Positions 7,797-17,207 of a DNA stretch of 64,000 nucleotides are shown piece after piece. Every line of letters begins with the position of its first letter. Position 1 is the first letter of the stretch. This DNA comes from Flavobacteriales bacterium UBA6057 (GTDB taxonomy: Bacteria > Bacteroidota > Bacteroidia > Flavobacteriales_G > Salibacteraceae): assembly GCA_002428995.1 (NCBI GenBank), contig DIYJ01000010.1, positions 101,631 through 165,630 of the forward strand, given 5' to 3'. The position numbers were made by a program, and so were the translations under genes. Below the pieces are notes generated by a model that searched no databases, had not been told where the DNA came from, and saw only the letters and a program-made list of their open reading frames with translations.

Positions 7797-8660
7797 ATGA
7801 CAAGACTAAACATCCAGAAAACCTATAAAATCTTCATCGGAGGAAAATTCCCGAGAACCGAATCCGGCAGATTCTACGACCTGAAGAACAAAGAGGGAAA
7901 GCTCATCGCCAATCTTTGCCTTAGCTCACGAAAGGATTTCAGAAATGCAGTGGTAGCCGCTCGCAAGGCGCAGGCAGGTTGGGCAGGGAAAACCGCTTAC
8001 AACCGCAGCCAAATTCTTTATCGCCTGGCCGAGATGTTGGAGTCTCGCAGCACAGCTTTTGTAGAGGAAATGCAAGTTCTTGGATTATCCAAAGCGCAGG
8101 CAGAAGCAGAAACCACCGGTGCGATCGATACGCTGGTTTATTACGCTGGTTGGTGCGACAAATACACCGCATTGTTCAGTTCGGTGAATCCGACTGCCAG
8201 TGCGCATTTCAACTTTACCGTGCACGAGCCGACAGGCGTAGTAGCACTTCTTGCTCCCGAAACATCACCGCTCCGTGGATTGATCCAAACCGTTGCTCCG
8301 ATCATTGCCGGAGGCAACACCGTGGTAGCCCTTGCCTCCAATCAAATGGCGACCAGTGCCATTTCCTTTGCTGAAGTCATTCAAAACTCTGATGTTCCCG
8401 GAGGTGTGATCAACATCCTGACTGGAGATTCTGCAGAGTTGACGCCACACATGGCTTCGCACATGGATGTGAACGCGTTGGTGATCGCTCGAGACGGCTT
8501 GAGCGAAGAAGCGTTGGATGCAGTCACTGACAACGTCAAGCGCCTCGTGCAATGGACGGAAGAAGAAGACTCTAACCCATATCGTATACTGGATTTGCAG
8601 GAAGCAAAAACGACCTGGCATCCCGTTCAGGTGAGTGCTGCGAGCAGTGGGGGATACTAA
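7797..8660 (+). CDS. Truncated, non-catalytic aldehyde dehydrogenase homologue
   Basis: A 287-residue protein aligning with the N-terminal, NAD-binding part of aldehyde dehydrogenases: IFIGGKFPRTESGRFYDL, the helical region with YYAGWCDKY, then HEPTGVVALLAPE and AGGNTVVALAS. The segment that would hold the catalytic cysteine and the EEIFGP region is absent, and the protein jumps to a short tail ending TTWHPVQVSA. It is an open frame rather than decay. By analogy with ALDH16 proteins, which carry a second inactive ALDH domain, it may be a structural partner of the upstream enzyme. That pairing is inference. Confidence 0.85.
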   Translation: MTRLNIQKTYKIFIGGKFPRTESGRFYDLKNKEGKLIANLCLSSRKDFRNAVVAARKAQAGWAGKTAYNRSQILYRLAEMLESRSTAFVEEMQVLGLSKAQAEAETTGAIDTLVYYAGWCDKYTALFSSVNPTASAHFNFTVHEPTGVVALLAPETSPLRGLIQTVAPIIAGGNTVVALASNQMATSAISFAEVIQNSDVPGGVINILTGDSAELTPHMASHMDVNALVIARDGLSEEALDAVTDNVKRLVQWTEEEDSNPYRILDLQEAKTTWHPVQVSAASSGGY

Positions 8661-8718
8661 TCGCGTGCACTGCTCAGTTGTTTGGTACGCACCTTAGGTT
8701 AATTTGTAAACTCGCAGC

Positions 8719-9501
8719 ATGGAACATGAATCGCTGGTAATAGAAGCTGCACTCCGCGCAGGAGGGGAAATCATGAAGGTCTACGCTCGTGATTTCAGTG
8801 TGGAGGAGAAGGACGACAAGAGTCCTCTGACGGAGGCTGACAAGCAAGCCCACCTTAAGATCAAGGAATACCTCGATCAAACCTCTATTCCTGTGCTCAG
8901 CGAAGAAGGAAAGCAGATGTCTTACCAGGAGCGCGAAGGCTGGTCTCAATTTTGGTTGGTAGATCCGCTGGACGGAACCAAGGAGTTCATTAAAAAGAAC
9001 GGTGAGTTCACGGTGAACATCGCCCTGATTGAAAATGGATTGCCCGTCTTCGGAGTGATCTATGCCCCTTACCTCAAGAAGCTTTTTGTTGGTAAGGTAG
9101 GTGGAGAAGCCTGGGTGGCTGATGGAATAGAGCCCGATGCGGATGTTTCCAGTGCTAGGGCAAATGTGACCTCCATTCCCAAGTCAAAACCGGAAATACC
9201 TTACATCGTTGTCGCGAGCAGGAGTCATTTCAGCCCTGAAACCCAGGAATTCGTGGACGAGCTGAAAGCCGAAAAGGGCGAGATTGAGTTTGCCTCCATG
9301 GGCTCCAGTTTGAAAATATGCCTGGTGGCTGAAGGTGTAGCGGATATCTATCCGCGCTTTGGTCCAACCATGGAATGGGATACTGGAGCGGGACATGCCA
9401 TCGCGAAGGCAGCCGGAAAGACGATCATCGACCATGAAACCGGTCAGGAGATGCGCTACAACAAAGAGAACCTGCTCAACAACTGGTTCATCGTTCGATA
9501 G
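8719..9501 (+). CDS. cysQ: 3'(2'),5'-bisphosphate nucleotidase
   Basis: A 260-residue inositol-monophosphatase-fold enzyme. The metal-binding motifs are SEEG (61-64) and DPLDGT (82-87), with a C-terminal EWDTGAGHAI. CysQ hydrolyses 3'-phosphoadenosine 5'-phosphate (PAP), the by-product of sulfotransferases or PAPS reductase, to AMP. Its presence near cysCDN supports an active PAPS cycle. It stands just before gmd and fcl with a 22-base gap, linking sulfate activation and recycling to nucleotide-sugar synthesis, possibly for a sulfated fucose-containing polymer. Confidence 0.94.
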   Translation: MEHESLVIEAALRAGGEIMKVYARDFSVEEKDDKSPLTEADKQAHLKIKEYLDQTSIPVLSEEGKQMSYQEREGWSQFWLVDPLDGTKEFIKKNGEFTVNIALIENGLPVFGVIYAPYLKKLFVGKVGGEAWVADGIEPDADVSSARANVTSIPKSKPEIPYIVVASRSHFSPETQEFVDELKAEKGEIEFASMGSSLKICLVAEGVADIYPRFGPTMEWDTGAGHAIAKAAGKTIIDHETGQEMRYNKENLLNNWFIVR

Positions 9502-9523
9502 AGCCTGACTACATTTGTTACTT

Positions 9524-10612
9524 ATGTCAAAAGTTGCACTCATCACAGGTATTACGGGGCAGGATGGAGCCTATCTGGCCGAGTCTTTACTCAAGAAAGG
9601 CTACATCGTTCACGGAATCAAGAGGCGCAGTAGTCTCTTTAATACCGACCGGATCGATCACCTTTATCAGGATCCTCACGAGCGCGATTTGAGATTGCAT
9701 CTTCATTACGGAGATCTCACGGATAGCACAAACCTCATCCGCATCATTCAGGAGTGTCAGCCTGATGAGATCTACAATCTCGCTGCGCAGAGCCATGTGA
9801 TGGTTTCGTTTGAAACGCCTGAATACACCGCGAATTCAGATGCGATCGGAACCCTCAGAATTCTGGAGGCGATTCGAATCCTCGGATTGACCGAGAAGAC
9901 TCGATTCTATCAGGCTTCAACCAGCGAGCTGTATGGTAAGGTACAGGAGATTCCGCAGACCGAAACGACTCCCTTTTATCCTCGAAGCCCCTATGCTGCA
10001 GCCAAGCTCTATGCCTTCTGGATCACCAAGAACTACCGCGAAGCTTATGGCATGTATGCCTGCAATGGCATTCTCTTCAACCACGAGTCTCCCATCCGGG
10101 GAGAAACGTTTGTGACCCGAAAGATTACCCGTGCGGCTGCCAAGATCAAGTTGGGGCTTCAAAGCAAGCTTTTTGTCGGAAACATGGATGCCAAGCGGGA
10201 TTGGGGACACGCCAAAGACTATGTGGAAGGCATGTATCTGATGCTTCAGCAGGACAAGCCAGACGACTATGTGCTTGCTACCAATCGCACGATCACTGTG
10301 CGCTCCTTCATTGAAATGGCCTTCAGGGAAATGGAAATTGAGCTGGAATGGAAGGGCAGTGGCGCAGAAGAGAAAGGCATCAATAAGGCCAACGGTGCGG
10401 TTGTCGTTGAGGTAGACCCTAAGTATTTCAGACCCACAGAAGTTGACCTGTTGATCGGAGATGCGAGCAAGGCCAAGAAGGAATTGGGCTGGGAACCTAA
10501 ATACACGGTGGAAGAGTTGTGCAAGGAAATGGTACACTCAGATTTCGAGCACTTTTCCCGAGACAAATACTTGATGGAAGGTGGACATGAAGTCTATCAA
10601 TCCCACGAATGA
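9524..10612 (+). CDS. gmd: GDP-mannose 4,6-dehydratase
   Basis: A 362-residue extended short-chain dehydrogenase. The NADP-binding GITGQDGAYL motif is at the N-terminus; STSELYG and the YAAAK catalytic Tyr-Lys pair follow, as do the NHESPIRGETFVTRK and DWGHAKDYVEGM segments specific to Gmd. It converts GDP-mannose to GDP-4-keto-6-deoxymannose. I start at ATG 9524, not the in-frame TTG at 9515, because the mature sequence begins directly at the first beta strand. The fcl start overlaps its stop by four bases. Confidence 0.97.
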   Translation: MSKVALITGITGQDGAYLAESLLKKGYIVHGIKRRSSLFNTDRIDHLYQDPHERDLRLHLHYGDLTDSTNLIRIIQECQPDEIYNLAAQSHVMVSFETPEYTANSDAIGTLRILEAIRILGLTEKTRFYQASTSELYGKVQEIPQTETTPFYPRSPYAAAKLYAFWITKNYREAYGMYACNGILFNHESPIRGETFVTRKITRAAAKIKLGLQSKLFVGNMDAKRDWGHAKDYVEGMYLMLQQDKPDDYVLATNRTITVRSFIEMAFREMEIELEWKGSGAEEKGINKANGAVVVEVDPKYFRPTEVDLLIGDASKAKKELGWEPKYTVEELCKEMVHSDFEHFSRDKYLMEGGHEVYQSHE

Positions 10613-11556
10613 TGAAGCAGGACAGTAAGATCTTCGTAGCCGGCCATCGTGGAATGGTGGGGTCTGCGATCGTGCGCAAACTGCGCGCATTGGGGCATGA
10701 AAACCTTGTCCTTAAGACTTCTTCTGAACTTGATCTGCGCAACCAGCAAGCCGTGCAGGACTTCTTCGCGGAAGAAAAGCCCGAGTTTGTGTTCATGGCC
10801 GCTGCCAAGGTTGGCGGCATCGTGGCTAACAATACCTACCGCGCTGACTTCCTCTACCAGAACCTGATGATGGAGTCGAACGTGGTGCATGCTGCTTATG
10901 AGCACAAGGTCGAGAAGATGCTGTTTTTGGGTTCCAGCTGCATTTATCCCAAGCTCGCTCCTCAACCACTCAAGGAAGAATACCTGCTGGAAGGCTATTT
11001 GGAGTATACCAACGAACCCTATGCCATCGCCAAGATAGCGGGGATCAAGCTTTCTGAAGCCTATCGCGATCAATACGGTTGCAACTTCATTTCAGCCATG
11101 CCTACGAACCTGTATGGCCCCAATGACAACTACGACCTGAAGAATTCCCACGTATTGCCAGCACTTCTGCGGAAGTTTCATCATGCGAAAGTGACTGGAC
11201 AAGCCGAGGTGGAAATCTGGGGTACAGGAACTCCGCGCAGGGAATTCATGCACGTAGATGATGTAGCGGATGCCAGCGTTTTTCTCATGAACAACTACAA
11301 CGACAAGCTCTTCGTGAATGTCGGAACAGGCTCTGATGTCACCATCCGCGAATTGGCGGAAACGATCGCGCGGGCTGTTGGGTTTGAAGGAGATTTACGC
11401 TTTGATACTTCCAAACCGGATGGAACGCCCCGGAAGCTCATGGATAGCAGCCGACTGCACAGCCTGGGCTGGAAGCACCAGATCGACCTCGATGAAGGCA
11501 TCCGCTCCGTGTATGCCGAGGTGAAGGACTCTGAATGGTTCGAGATAACGGGTTAA
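10609..11556 (+). CDS. fcl: GDP-L-fucose synthase
   Basis: A 315-residue epimerase/reductase. It has the GHRGMVGSAI dinucleotide motif, LGSSCIYP, the Y..AK catalytic pair in EPYAIAKIAG, and MPTNLYGPNDNYD, all hallmarks of WcaG/Fcl. It acts on GDP-4-keto-6-deoxymannose to give GDP-L-fucose. Two adjacent ATG codons (10609 and 10612) could serve as start. It is coupled to gmd by a 4-base overlap and followed nine bases later by a Wzi/RemB-like gene, so the fucose is probably destined for a surface glycan. Confidence 0.96.
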   Translation: MMKQDSKIFVAGHRGMVGSAIVRKLRALGHENLVLKTSSELDLRNQQAVQDFFAEEKPEFVFMAAAKVGGIVANNTYRADFLYQNLMMESNVVHAAYEHKVEKMLFLGSSCIYPKLAPQPLKEEYLLEGYLEYTNEPYAIAKIAGIKLSEAYRDQYGCNFISAMPTNLYGPNDNYDLKNSHVLPALLRKFHHAKVTGQAEVEIWGTGTPRREFMHVDDVADASVFLMNNYNDKLFVNVGTGSDVTIRELAETIARAVGFEGDLRFDTSKPDGTPRKLMDSSRLHSLGWKHQIDLDEGIRSVYAEVKDSEWFEITG

Positions 11557-11565
11557 TTTAGCACG

Positions 11566-13092
11566 ATGCTTCGCGGCTTAGCCCTATTCGCTTTTCTGCT
11601 CTGCGCTTTGTTCGTGCAGGGGCAGTACGTTTCCACTCCTTTGAATGAGGGCCACGCTAGGCTTCTTGAAGCTTACCAGCTGCAACACAGAACTGATGAG
11701 CGAGTGAGCGCTTTTAAGCCTGGACTCGTTCAGGTGAAGCAACTGGACTCGTTACGCCAGGGCGATACTCAAACCTGGACGCGCAAACGCTACAATTCCT
11801 GGGTGATGCGCAAGTTGCGCCACGAACATCTGATCGAAGTGCGCAAGGATGATTTTTACCTGAATGGAGATTTTGTCTTTGACCTGACAGTCGGCCGGGA
11901 CCTGAACGATGCCCAGCAAGGAACCATTTACACCAACACCCGCGGGTTTCAGTTTGAAGGCACGGTTGGGAAGAGGGTTTTCTTCAGCTCCACCTTTTAC
12001 GAGAATCAGAGCATCTTTCCTGCCTATCTGGACAATGTGGTAGCGGACCGCGAGAGTGTGCCCGGCCTCGGACGCTACAAGACCTTTGAGAACTTTGCCG
12101 GAGACACGGCCTACGACTATGCTTTTGCGACCGGAGCTGCTGGAGTTGCCTTTAGCCGCTATTCGTTCATTCAGCTTGGCTATGATCGTCAGTTTGTAGG
12201 GCATGGGTTCAGAAGCCTGCTGCTTTCAGATGCCTCCTTTCCCTATCCCTTCTTCCGGGGAAACATTGGCTTTCTGGATGGACGCGTTCAATACAGCATT
12301 ACCTGGGCAACTTTGCAGGGAACAGAACGTGTTCCCCTCGGTTTGGAGCGAGGGAAGGAGTTTCCGTTTCAGCGGAAAAGAGCTAAGTTCTCCTACCTCA
12401 GCGTTTTTCCAACGCATTGGTTTTCTGTTGGCCTGTTCACAGCCGTGCTTCAGCGCGTCTGGACAGATAGCTCTCATGTAGATGCTGACTTCGATTACTA
12501 CCTGCCCTCCGGACTTTTGTCCTATGCCGCCAGCGATGATGATGTAAACCGAACGATTGGCATCAACGCCAGCATTCAACCTCTGAACCAACTCAGGTTC
12601 TACGGTCAGTATGCGCAATACCGATACTGGTCGGATGATGCATTTCAGATAGGTGTGCAGTTGCTGGACCCTTTGAAATGGAACCATTTGAGTTTCAGGG
12701 CTGAGTTCAACAGCGGGAATGTCAATGACCTGACGCAGGATACTCTGGGGAATCCGCTTTCCGGTGAGCTGGCCTTTACACACAACGGACAATTCCTCGG
12801 TCATCCGTTGGACGGACCCTTTGATGAGTTGTTGATTCAGGGAAGCATCCGACTGCGCGATTTCCAGTTTTCGGGAACGCTGATGCGCTACCAACGCGAG
12901 TTTCCCCTGACCGGCTTGCCAACCGCTTCAATTACCTACATCAATGCTGAAGCCGCCTACATTGTCAACCCGATGTCGTTGGCAAAAGTGGTGATGGGAG
13001 CGACCTATCGCACGGATGATGTACTACCTAGCACGCAATTCATCTACTTCGGATTTCGAACAGCCCTACTTGACAGATATTCTGAATTTTAA
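11566..13092 (+). CDS. Wzi/RemB-like outer-membrane beta-barrel protein
   Basis: A 508-residue exported protein with a signal peptide ending near residue 19 (LFVQGQ). It carries repeated amphipathic strands and the pattern FQFEGTVGKRVFFSSTFYEN ... YDRQFVGHGFRSLLLSD ... GRVQYSITWATLQ seen in Bacteroidota capsule-assembly Wzi proteins, which overlap with gliding protein RemB. Wzi anchors or organises capsule at the outer membrane. It closes with an aromatic-rich strand ending DRYSEF. Encoded between fcl and the WecA-like gene, it fits surface polysaccharide export or attachment. Exact substrate unknown. Confidence 0.8.
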   Translation: MLRGLALFAFLLCALFVQGQYVSTPLNEGHARLLEAYQLQHRTDERVSAFKPGLVQVKQLDSLRQGDTQTWTRKRYNSWVMRKLRHEHLIEVRKDDFYLNGDFVFDLTVGRDLNDAQQGTIYTNTRGFQFEGTVGKRVFFSSTFYENQSIFPAYLDNVVADRESVPGLGRYKTFENFAGDTAYDYAFATGAAGVAFSRYSFIQLGYDRQFVGHGFRSLLLSDASFPYPFFRGNIGFLDGRVQYSITWATLQGTERVPLGLERGKEFPFQRKRAKFSYLSVFPTHWFSVGLFTAVLQRVWTDSSHVDADFDYYLPSGLLSYAASDDDVNRTIGINASIQPLNQLRFYGQYAQYRYWSDDAFQIGVQLLDPLKWNHLSFRAEFNSGNVNDLTQDTLGNPLSGELAFTHNGQFLGHPLDGPFDELLIQGSIRLRDFQFSGTLMRYQREFPLTGLPTASITYINAEAAYIVNPMSLAKVVMGATYRTDDVLPSTQFIYFGFRTALLDRYSEF

Positions 13093-13095
13093 TCC

Positions 13096-14190
13096 ATGGT
13101 CTATATCCTCCTTTGTTTCGCCACCGCCCTCATTGTAGGAGTTCTTTCTACTCCGGCATTGATCAAGGTTGCCTACCTGAAGCGCTTGGTGGATGAGCCA
13201 GGCGAGGAACGAAAACTGCATTTCAGGCGTGTACCAACGATTGGTGGTATTATCATTTTTGCCGGTACGCTCTTTTCCTACCTCATGTGGTATCCCTTTG
13301 CTGAAATTGAAGAAATCGGACAGCTGGGGCGAGCCCTGAAAGACTTTCAGTACATAGGCGCCACCATGTTGATCATCTTCTTCATTGGTGTGAAGGATGA
13401 CATCATCGGCACAGCACCTGTCAAGAAGCTGATCGGACACTTGATCGTGGCCTTTATCCTCGTGATTATGGGCGACATCCGCATCACGAGCATGTATGGA
13501 ATCTTTGGCATTGAAGCTTTGCCTGAGTGGGGTAGCATCATGCTATCGGTGCTGACCTACACGGTCATTGTAAATGCCATCAACCTGATTGATGGACTGG
13601 ATGGCCTGGCAGGTGGGGTTGGAACGATCGCTTCCGTGGCGATGGGTGTTTGGTTTTACCTGGCGGGAGGAGTAGAACACGCGGTGCTGGCCTTTGCCCT
13701 GGCTGGCTCGCTGATTGGCTTCCTGGTCTATAACTTTTCCCCAGCGAAGATCTTCATGGGAGACAGTGGCTCGTTGACCATCGGTTTGGTGCTCTCCGTG
13801 TTATCCATCAAGTTGATTGAATACCCGGTAGATCGACTGCCGAACGAACTCTTGAATGTTTCTCGCCCCGTGTTCGCGATGGCCGCACTGGTTTATCCGT
13901 TGACGGACACCTTTCGCATTTTTCTCTACCGCGTGATTCGCGGTGTATCTCCGTTCACTGCGGATCGCAATCACCTTCACCACAAACTGCTTGACTTAGG
14001 ACTGGATCAGCGAAAGACGGTGCTGATCATTTACATCACCTCCATCTTTCTCATCCTCTTGTCTACATCCATTCGCCTGGAGCCAAGCCTTGTGCTCATC
14101 ATCATGGTGGCGCTGGCATTGACCATTTCACAGGTTCCGGGATTTCTCTTTATGATCCGGCAGCGCAAAAAGAACCAACAGAAGGAATGA
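13096..14190 (+). CDS. Undecaprenyl-phosphate sugar-1-phosphate transferase, WecA/TagO type
   Basis: A 364-residue polytopic membrane enzyme of glycosyltransferase family 4 (MraY/WecA). Eight or more hydrophobic segments are visible. Diagnostic motifs are KDDIIG, NAINLIDGLDGLAGG and FMGDSGSLTIG, and the cytoplasmic HIH-type motif appears as DRNHLHHKL. The family starts lipid-linked glycan synthesis by moving HexNAc-1-phosphate to undecaprenyl phosphate. It lies between two Wzi/RemB-like genes and overlaps the next by four bases, which implies a common polysaccharide function. Confidence 0.92.
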   Translation: MVYILLCFATALIVGVLSTPALIKVAYLKRLVDEPGEERKLHFRRVPTIGGIIIFAGTLFSYLMWYPFAEIEEIGQLGRALKDFQYIGATMLIIFFIGVKDDIIGTAPVKKLIGHLIVAFILVIMGDIRITSMYGIFGIEALPEWGSIMLSVLTYTVIVNAINLIDGLDGLAGGVGTIASVAMGVWFYLAGGVEHAVLAFALAGSLIGFLVYNFSPAKIFMGDSGSLTIGLVLSVLSIKLIEYPVDRLPNELLNVSRPVFAMAALVYPLTDTFRIFLYRVIRGVSPFTADRNHLHHKLLDLGLDQRKTVLIIYITSIFLILLSTSIRLEPSLVLIIMVALALTISQVPGFLFMIRQRKKNQQKE

Positions 14191-15770
14191 GGAGGCTCAC
14201 CGTTTTCCTACTCCTGTTTCTGGTGAAGCTTTCTGTAGCCCAGGAATATACCAATCGACCGTTGCTTCCCATGGAACGCAGCCTGCGTTGGAAGCTAGAG
14301 CAATCAGCCGTTGCAGAAGGATTGCACAAGACTTCAGCGGTATTGCCGTATTCACACTGGCACGTGGAAGAAGTGAGAAGTGCAGCGGACACCACTCGGG
14401 AAGTGCAGGGCGTGAATCTCGGGCGACTCGTCAATTTTAGGGTACAACCGCTATTGAACTTCACCACCTTTTCCATGCTGAGCCAGCGCACCAGAAGTGG
14501 TCATCAGTTCATCGGTGGAGTAGAAGCCAGCGCTTCCTTGCTCGATCGCTGGGTTGCGGGTATCACCTACGATGGCGGTCACATGGAATATCCGCGCTAC
14601 ATGGAGGAGATTGTGGACAGCCTTGGTGTTGTCCCAGGTTGGGATTATGCCGCACCAAACGGAAAGGGAAGCCGATTTGATCGACTGGGCTTCACATTGG
14701 GCTGGAAGCCGTCTAAGCATTTTGAGTTGTTTGCCGGGCGCGGAAAGCACTTTATTGGAGAAGGTTACCGAACGCTGTTTCTAAGCGATTATGCTCCCAA
14801 CTACAACTACGGCCGCATTGATGTCAACGTGTGGAAACTGAACTACACGGTGCTCTACACGCAGATGGATCACACGCAGGACTATTCTGTGAGGCGATTC
14901 TTTCCGCTGGAATCGAAGTATTCTACCATGCACATGCTAACGGTAGATGCGACACGCTGGTGGACGCTGGGAGCCTTCGAAGCGGTTGTCTGGGAGCAAG
15001 AAGACAGCTTGATCGAGCGAGGGTTTGATTTGAACTACCTCAATCCCATCATCTTTTTCCGTCCCGTAGAGTTTGGCATCGGCTCTTCTGATAACTCCCT
15101 GATTGGTTTCAGCTCCACCGTAAGGCCGACTCCGACCTTTCACTTATATGGCCAGTTTTTGCTGGATGAGTTCATCTTCAGCGAGGTGACGGCCAGCATC
15201 CGCAATCAGTTTGCTGACAGTGCCGAGCCCACGGGATCATGGACCAACAAGCAGGCATTTCAATTGGGCTGGAAATGGTTTGAGCCGCTTGGTCTGAAGC
15301 AAGGGATGTGGTTGGCAGAATTCAACTTTGTGCGCCCCTATACCTACGGTCACAGCGCTCCGGGACAATCCTTCACTCACCTTAATCATCCACTGGCACA
15401 CCCGCTTGGTGCAAACTTCATTGAGTGGGTTACGGTGTTTAACTGGCAGCCCAAACGATGGGTATTGAATGCAGAGGTAACCTACGCACGGAAAGGATTT
15501 TCTACCGATGCTGGCTACTTGGGCGAGGATTTGTTGGTGAGCAACATTCTTCGTGCTCGTGAATACGATAATCCTATGCTTCAGGGGCGTTTGGTGGATG
15601 TGGCCAATGTCAACATGAGGGCTTCGCGCGTAGTGGTCAAATCCTGGAACCTGCGAGCAGAAGCCGGTATTCACTATCGCTTCTTGCGGACTCCGGCAGA
15701 GGAGGTGCATGGTGCTGTTTTCAGCATTGGTTTACGTACAGCGCTCTGGAATGAAGATCGAAACCTTTAG
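14187..15770 (+). CDS. Second Wzi/RemB-like outer-membrane barrel protein
   Basis: A 527-residue exported protein with a signal peptide (about 1-18, LLFLVKLSVAQ). It shares with the earlier gene the layout of the family: an N-terminal soluble stretch, then barrel strands with GFTLGWKPSKHFELFAGRGKHFIGEGYRTLFLSD as the family centre, and RPVEFGIGSSDNSLIG. The start codon overlaps the stop of the WecA-like gene (ATGA). Having two diverged family members around a glycan-initiating transferase is notable; they may act as partners or on different polymers. The gene ends three bases from the convergent tolC-like gene. Confidence 0.8.
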   Translation: MRRLTVFLLLFLVKLSVAQEYTNRPLLPMERSLRWKLEQSAVAEGLHKTSAVLPYSHWHVEEVRSAADTTREVQGVNLGRLVNFRVQPLLNFTTFSMLSQRTRSGHQFIGGVEASASLLDRWVAGITYDGGHMEYPRYMEEIVDSLGVVPGWDYAAPNGKGSRFDRLGFTLGWKPSKHFELFAGRGKHFIGEGYRTLFLSDYAPNYNYGRIDVNVWKLNYTVLYTQMDHTQDYSVRRFFPLESKYSTMHMLTVDATRWWTLGAFEAVVWEQEDSLIERGFDLNYLNPIIFFRPVEFGIGSSDNSLIGFSSTVRPTPTFHLYGQFLLDEFIFSEVTASIRNQFADSAEPTGSWTNKQAFQLGWKWFEPLGLKQGMWLAEFNFVRPYTYGHSAPGQSFTHLNHPLAHPLGANFIEWVTVFNWQPKRWVLNAEVTYARKGFSTDAGYLGEDLLVSNILRAREYDNPMLQGRLVDVANVNMRASRVVVKSWNLRAEAGIHYRFLRTPAEEVHGAVFSIGLRTALWNEDRNL

Positions 15771-15773
15771 TGG

Positions 15774-17207
15774 TTAGGGAATCAGCAGCTGATAGTAGCT
15801 CTCTCGGTTTGCAGCCTGGATAACCTTCAGCGCGGTGGCAATCTGCTTGCTTTGGATTTGCTGCTGGTTAACCTGAGCGTCAAAGAGCTTGTTTTCCCGG
15901 CTGTTGAGCAGGAACACACTGCTTTCTCCAATGCTGAACTTGTTGCGCTCGGCTTCGAGCAGCGCCTGATAGTTGCCAATCATCTGGATGTAGATGCTTA
16001 GCTGTTCGGTGGCGATGTTATAGTCATTCACCAGCGCACTCAACTTGTTTTGAAGGTCTAACACCTTCACATCACGGTCGAGCCGTTCCGTCTCTTGCTT
16101 CAGGGAGGCCAGGTTGAGTTTGGCGCGCTCCTTCCGCAACAGCAGTGGATACTTTATTTCCAAGCCAAAGATGCGGTCGTTGATGTCGCCTCCGGGAATG
16201 TTCTCAATCGCAGAACCTACGGCCAGCTGAGAGTATTTCAGATCAAGCTGTGGCAATAAGTTACTCCGCGCCAACTGACGCTCAAGACCGATGGACTCGA
16301 TCTTCAGCCCCTTGATGTTCAGGAGCGGATGCTGAGCAACCAATGTTTGTTGCCAGATCAGGAAGCTGTCGCTGGAATTCAAAATAGGAGCTCCAAAGTC
16401 CAACATCTGCTGTGGCTGAGCATCTTCTACCAATCCCAATGGATTTCCGGCATCGTCCCAGAGAAATGTCTCTACCATTCTTCGAGCGGTGAACTCCATG
16501 TTTTCTGCTGTCAGCAGCTGGTAGCTTCTGTTTTGAACCTGCAGGAAAGCTTCTGTGGTGTCGATGGCGGGACTGTCACCAGAAAGGAACGACTGCTTCA
16601 CGAACTCGAATTGATCTTGCGCAATGTCCAGCGAAGCAGTTTGTGTTTGAATCAAACCCAGAGAAAGCGACCAGTTCAGATAAGCCAAACTGGCTCTGTA
16701 AAGCAGGTCGTTCACAATGATTCTCTGATCCGCTTCCGACATTTCGACCATGAGCTTACCCTGCCGAATAGCTAGCAAGCGCTCATTGTAGAACAGGGAA
16801 GTACCTACGGGTAGACTCACACCGGTCTCGTAAAGGCCACTATTGGGCGTTGAAGTTTCAGGATCAATGAAGGCACCAGTGTTCATGTCGTAGGCTGCAA
16901 AAAGCTCGAAGCCCAGTGCGGTGGGTAGCGCTACCTTCACCCGATTGCGATCGTAGTATTCAGTGCTCTTCAGGTCTTTTTCCTTCATGCTGGCGGCCAC
17001 ATATGGATCCATGACCCCTTGCGACTGTCTCAAAGAGGCATCACTGATTTCAACACCGATTCCGGCCTGATCGATGACAGGATGAAACTCCATGACCTGT
17101 TTCAGGTACTGGCCATACGCCAATGGTGTCTGGGCTTTCAGTCCATTGAACAGAGCCAGGCAGATGGTAACAAGGAAAAAGGGAGTGAAGATCAGACTGC
17201 CCCTCAT
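15774..17207 (-). CDS. TolC family outer-membrane efflux/secretion protein
   Basis: A 477-residue protein with a signal peptide (about 1-25, ALFNGLKAQ) and the paired long alpha-helical regions of TolC proteins, for example KQETERLDRDVKVLDLQNKLSALVNDYN. I chose ATG 17207 because it overlaps the stop of the upstream HlyD gene as ATGA; the longer frame from 17291 would have no signal sequence. It should form the outer-membrane channel for the HlyD and ABC proteins encoded upstream in the same operon. Confidence 0.92.
   Translation of the reverse strand: MRGSLIFTPFFLVTICLALFNGLKAQTPLAYGQYLKQVMEFHPVIDQAGIGVEISDASLRQSQGVMDPYVAASMKEKDLKSTEYYDRNRVKVALPTALGFELFAAYDMNTGAFIDPETSTPNSGLYETGVSLPVGTSLFYNERLLAIRQGKLMVEMSEADQRIIVNDLLYRASLAYLNWSLSLGLIQTQTASLDIAQDQFEFVKQSFLSGDSPAIDTTEAFLQVQNRSYQLLTAENMEFTARRMVETFLWDDAGNPLGLVEDAQPQQMLDFGAPILNSSDSFLIWQQTLVAQHPLLNIKGLKIESIGLERQLARSNLLPQLDLKYSQLAVGSAIENIPGGDINDRIFGLEIKYPLLLRKERAKLNLASLKQETERLDRDVKVLDLQNKLSALVNDYNIATEQLSIYIQMIGNYQALLEAERNKFSIGESSVFLLNSRENKLFDAQVNQQQIQSKQIATALKVIQAANRESYYQLLIP

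Noticed and set aside
9515..9523. Upstream TTG start for gmd
   Set aside because: Adds only three residues before the conserved N-terminal strand; ATG at 9524 is better.
11752..12204. 150-codon minus-strand frame inside the first Wzi/RemB-like gene
   Set aside because: Antisense shadow of a strongly patterned beta-barrel gene.
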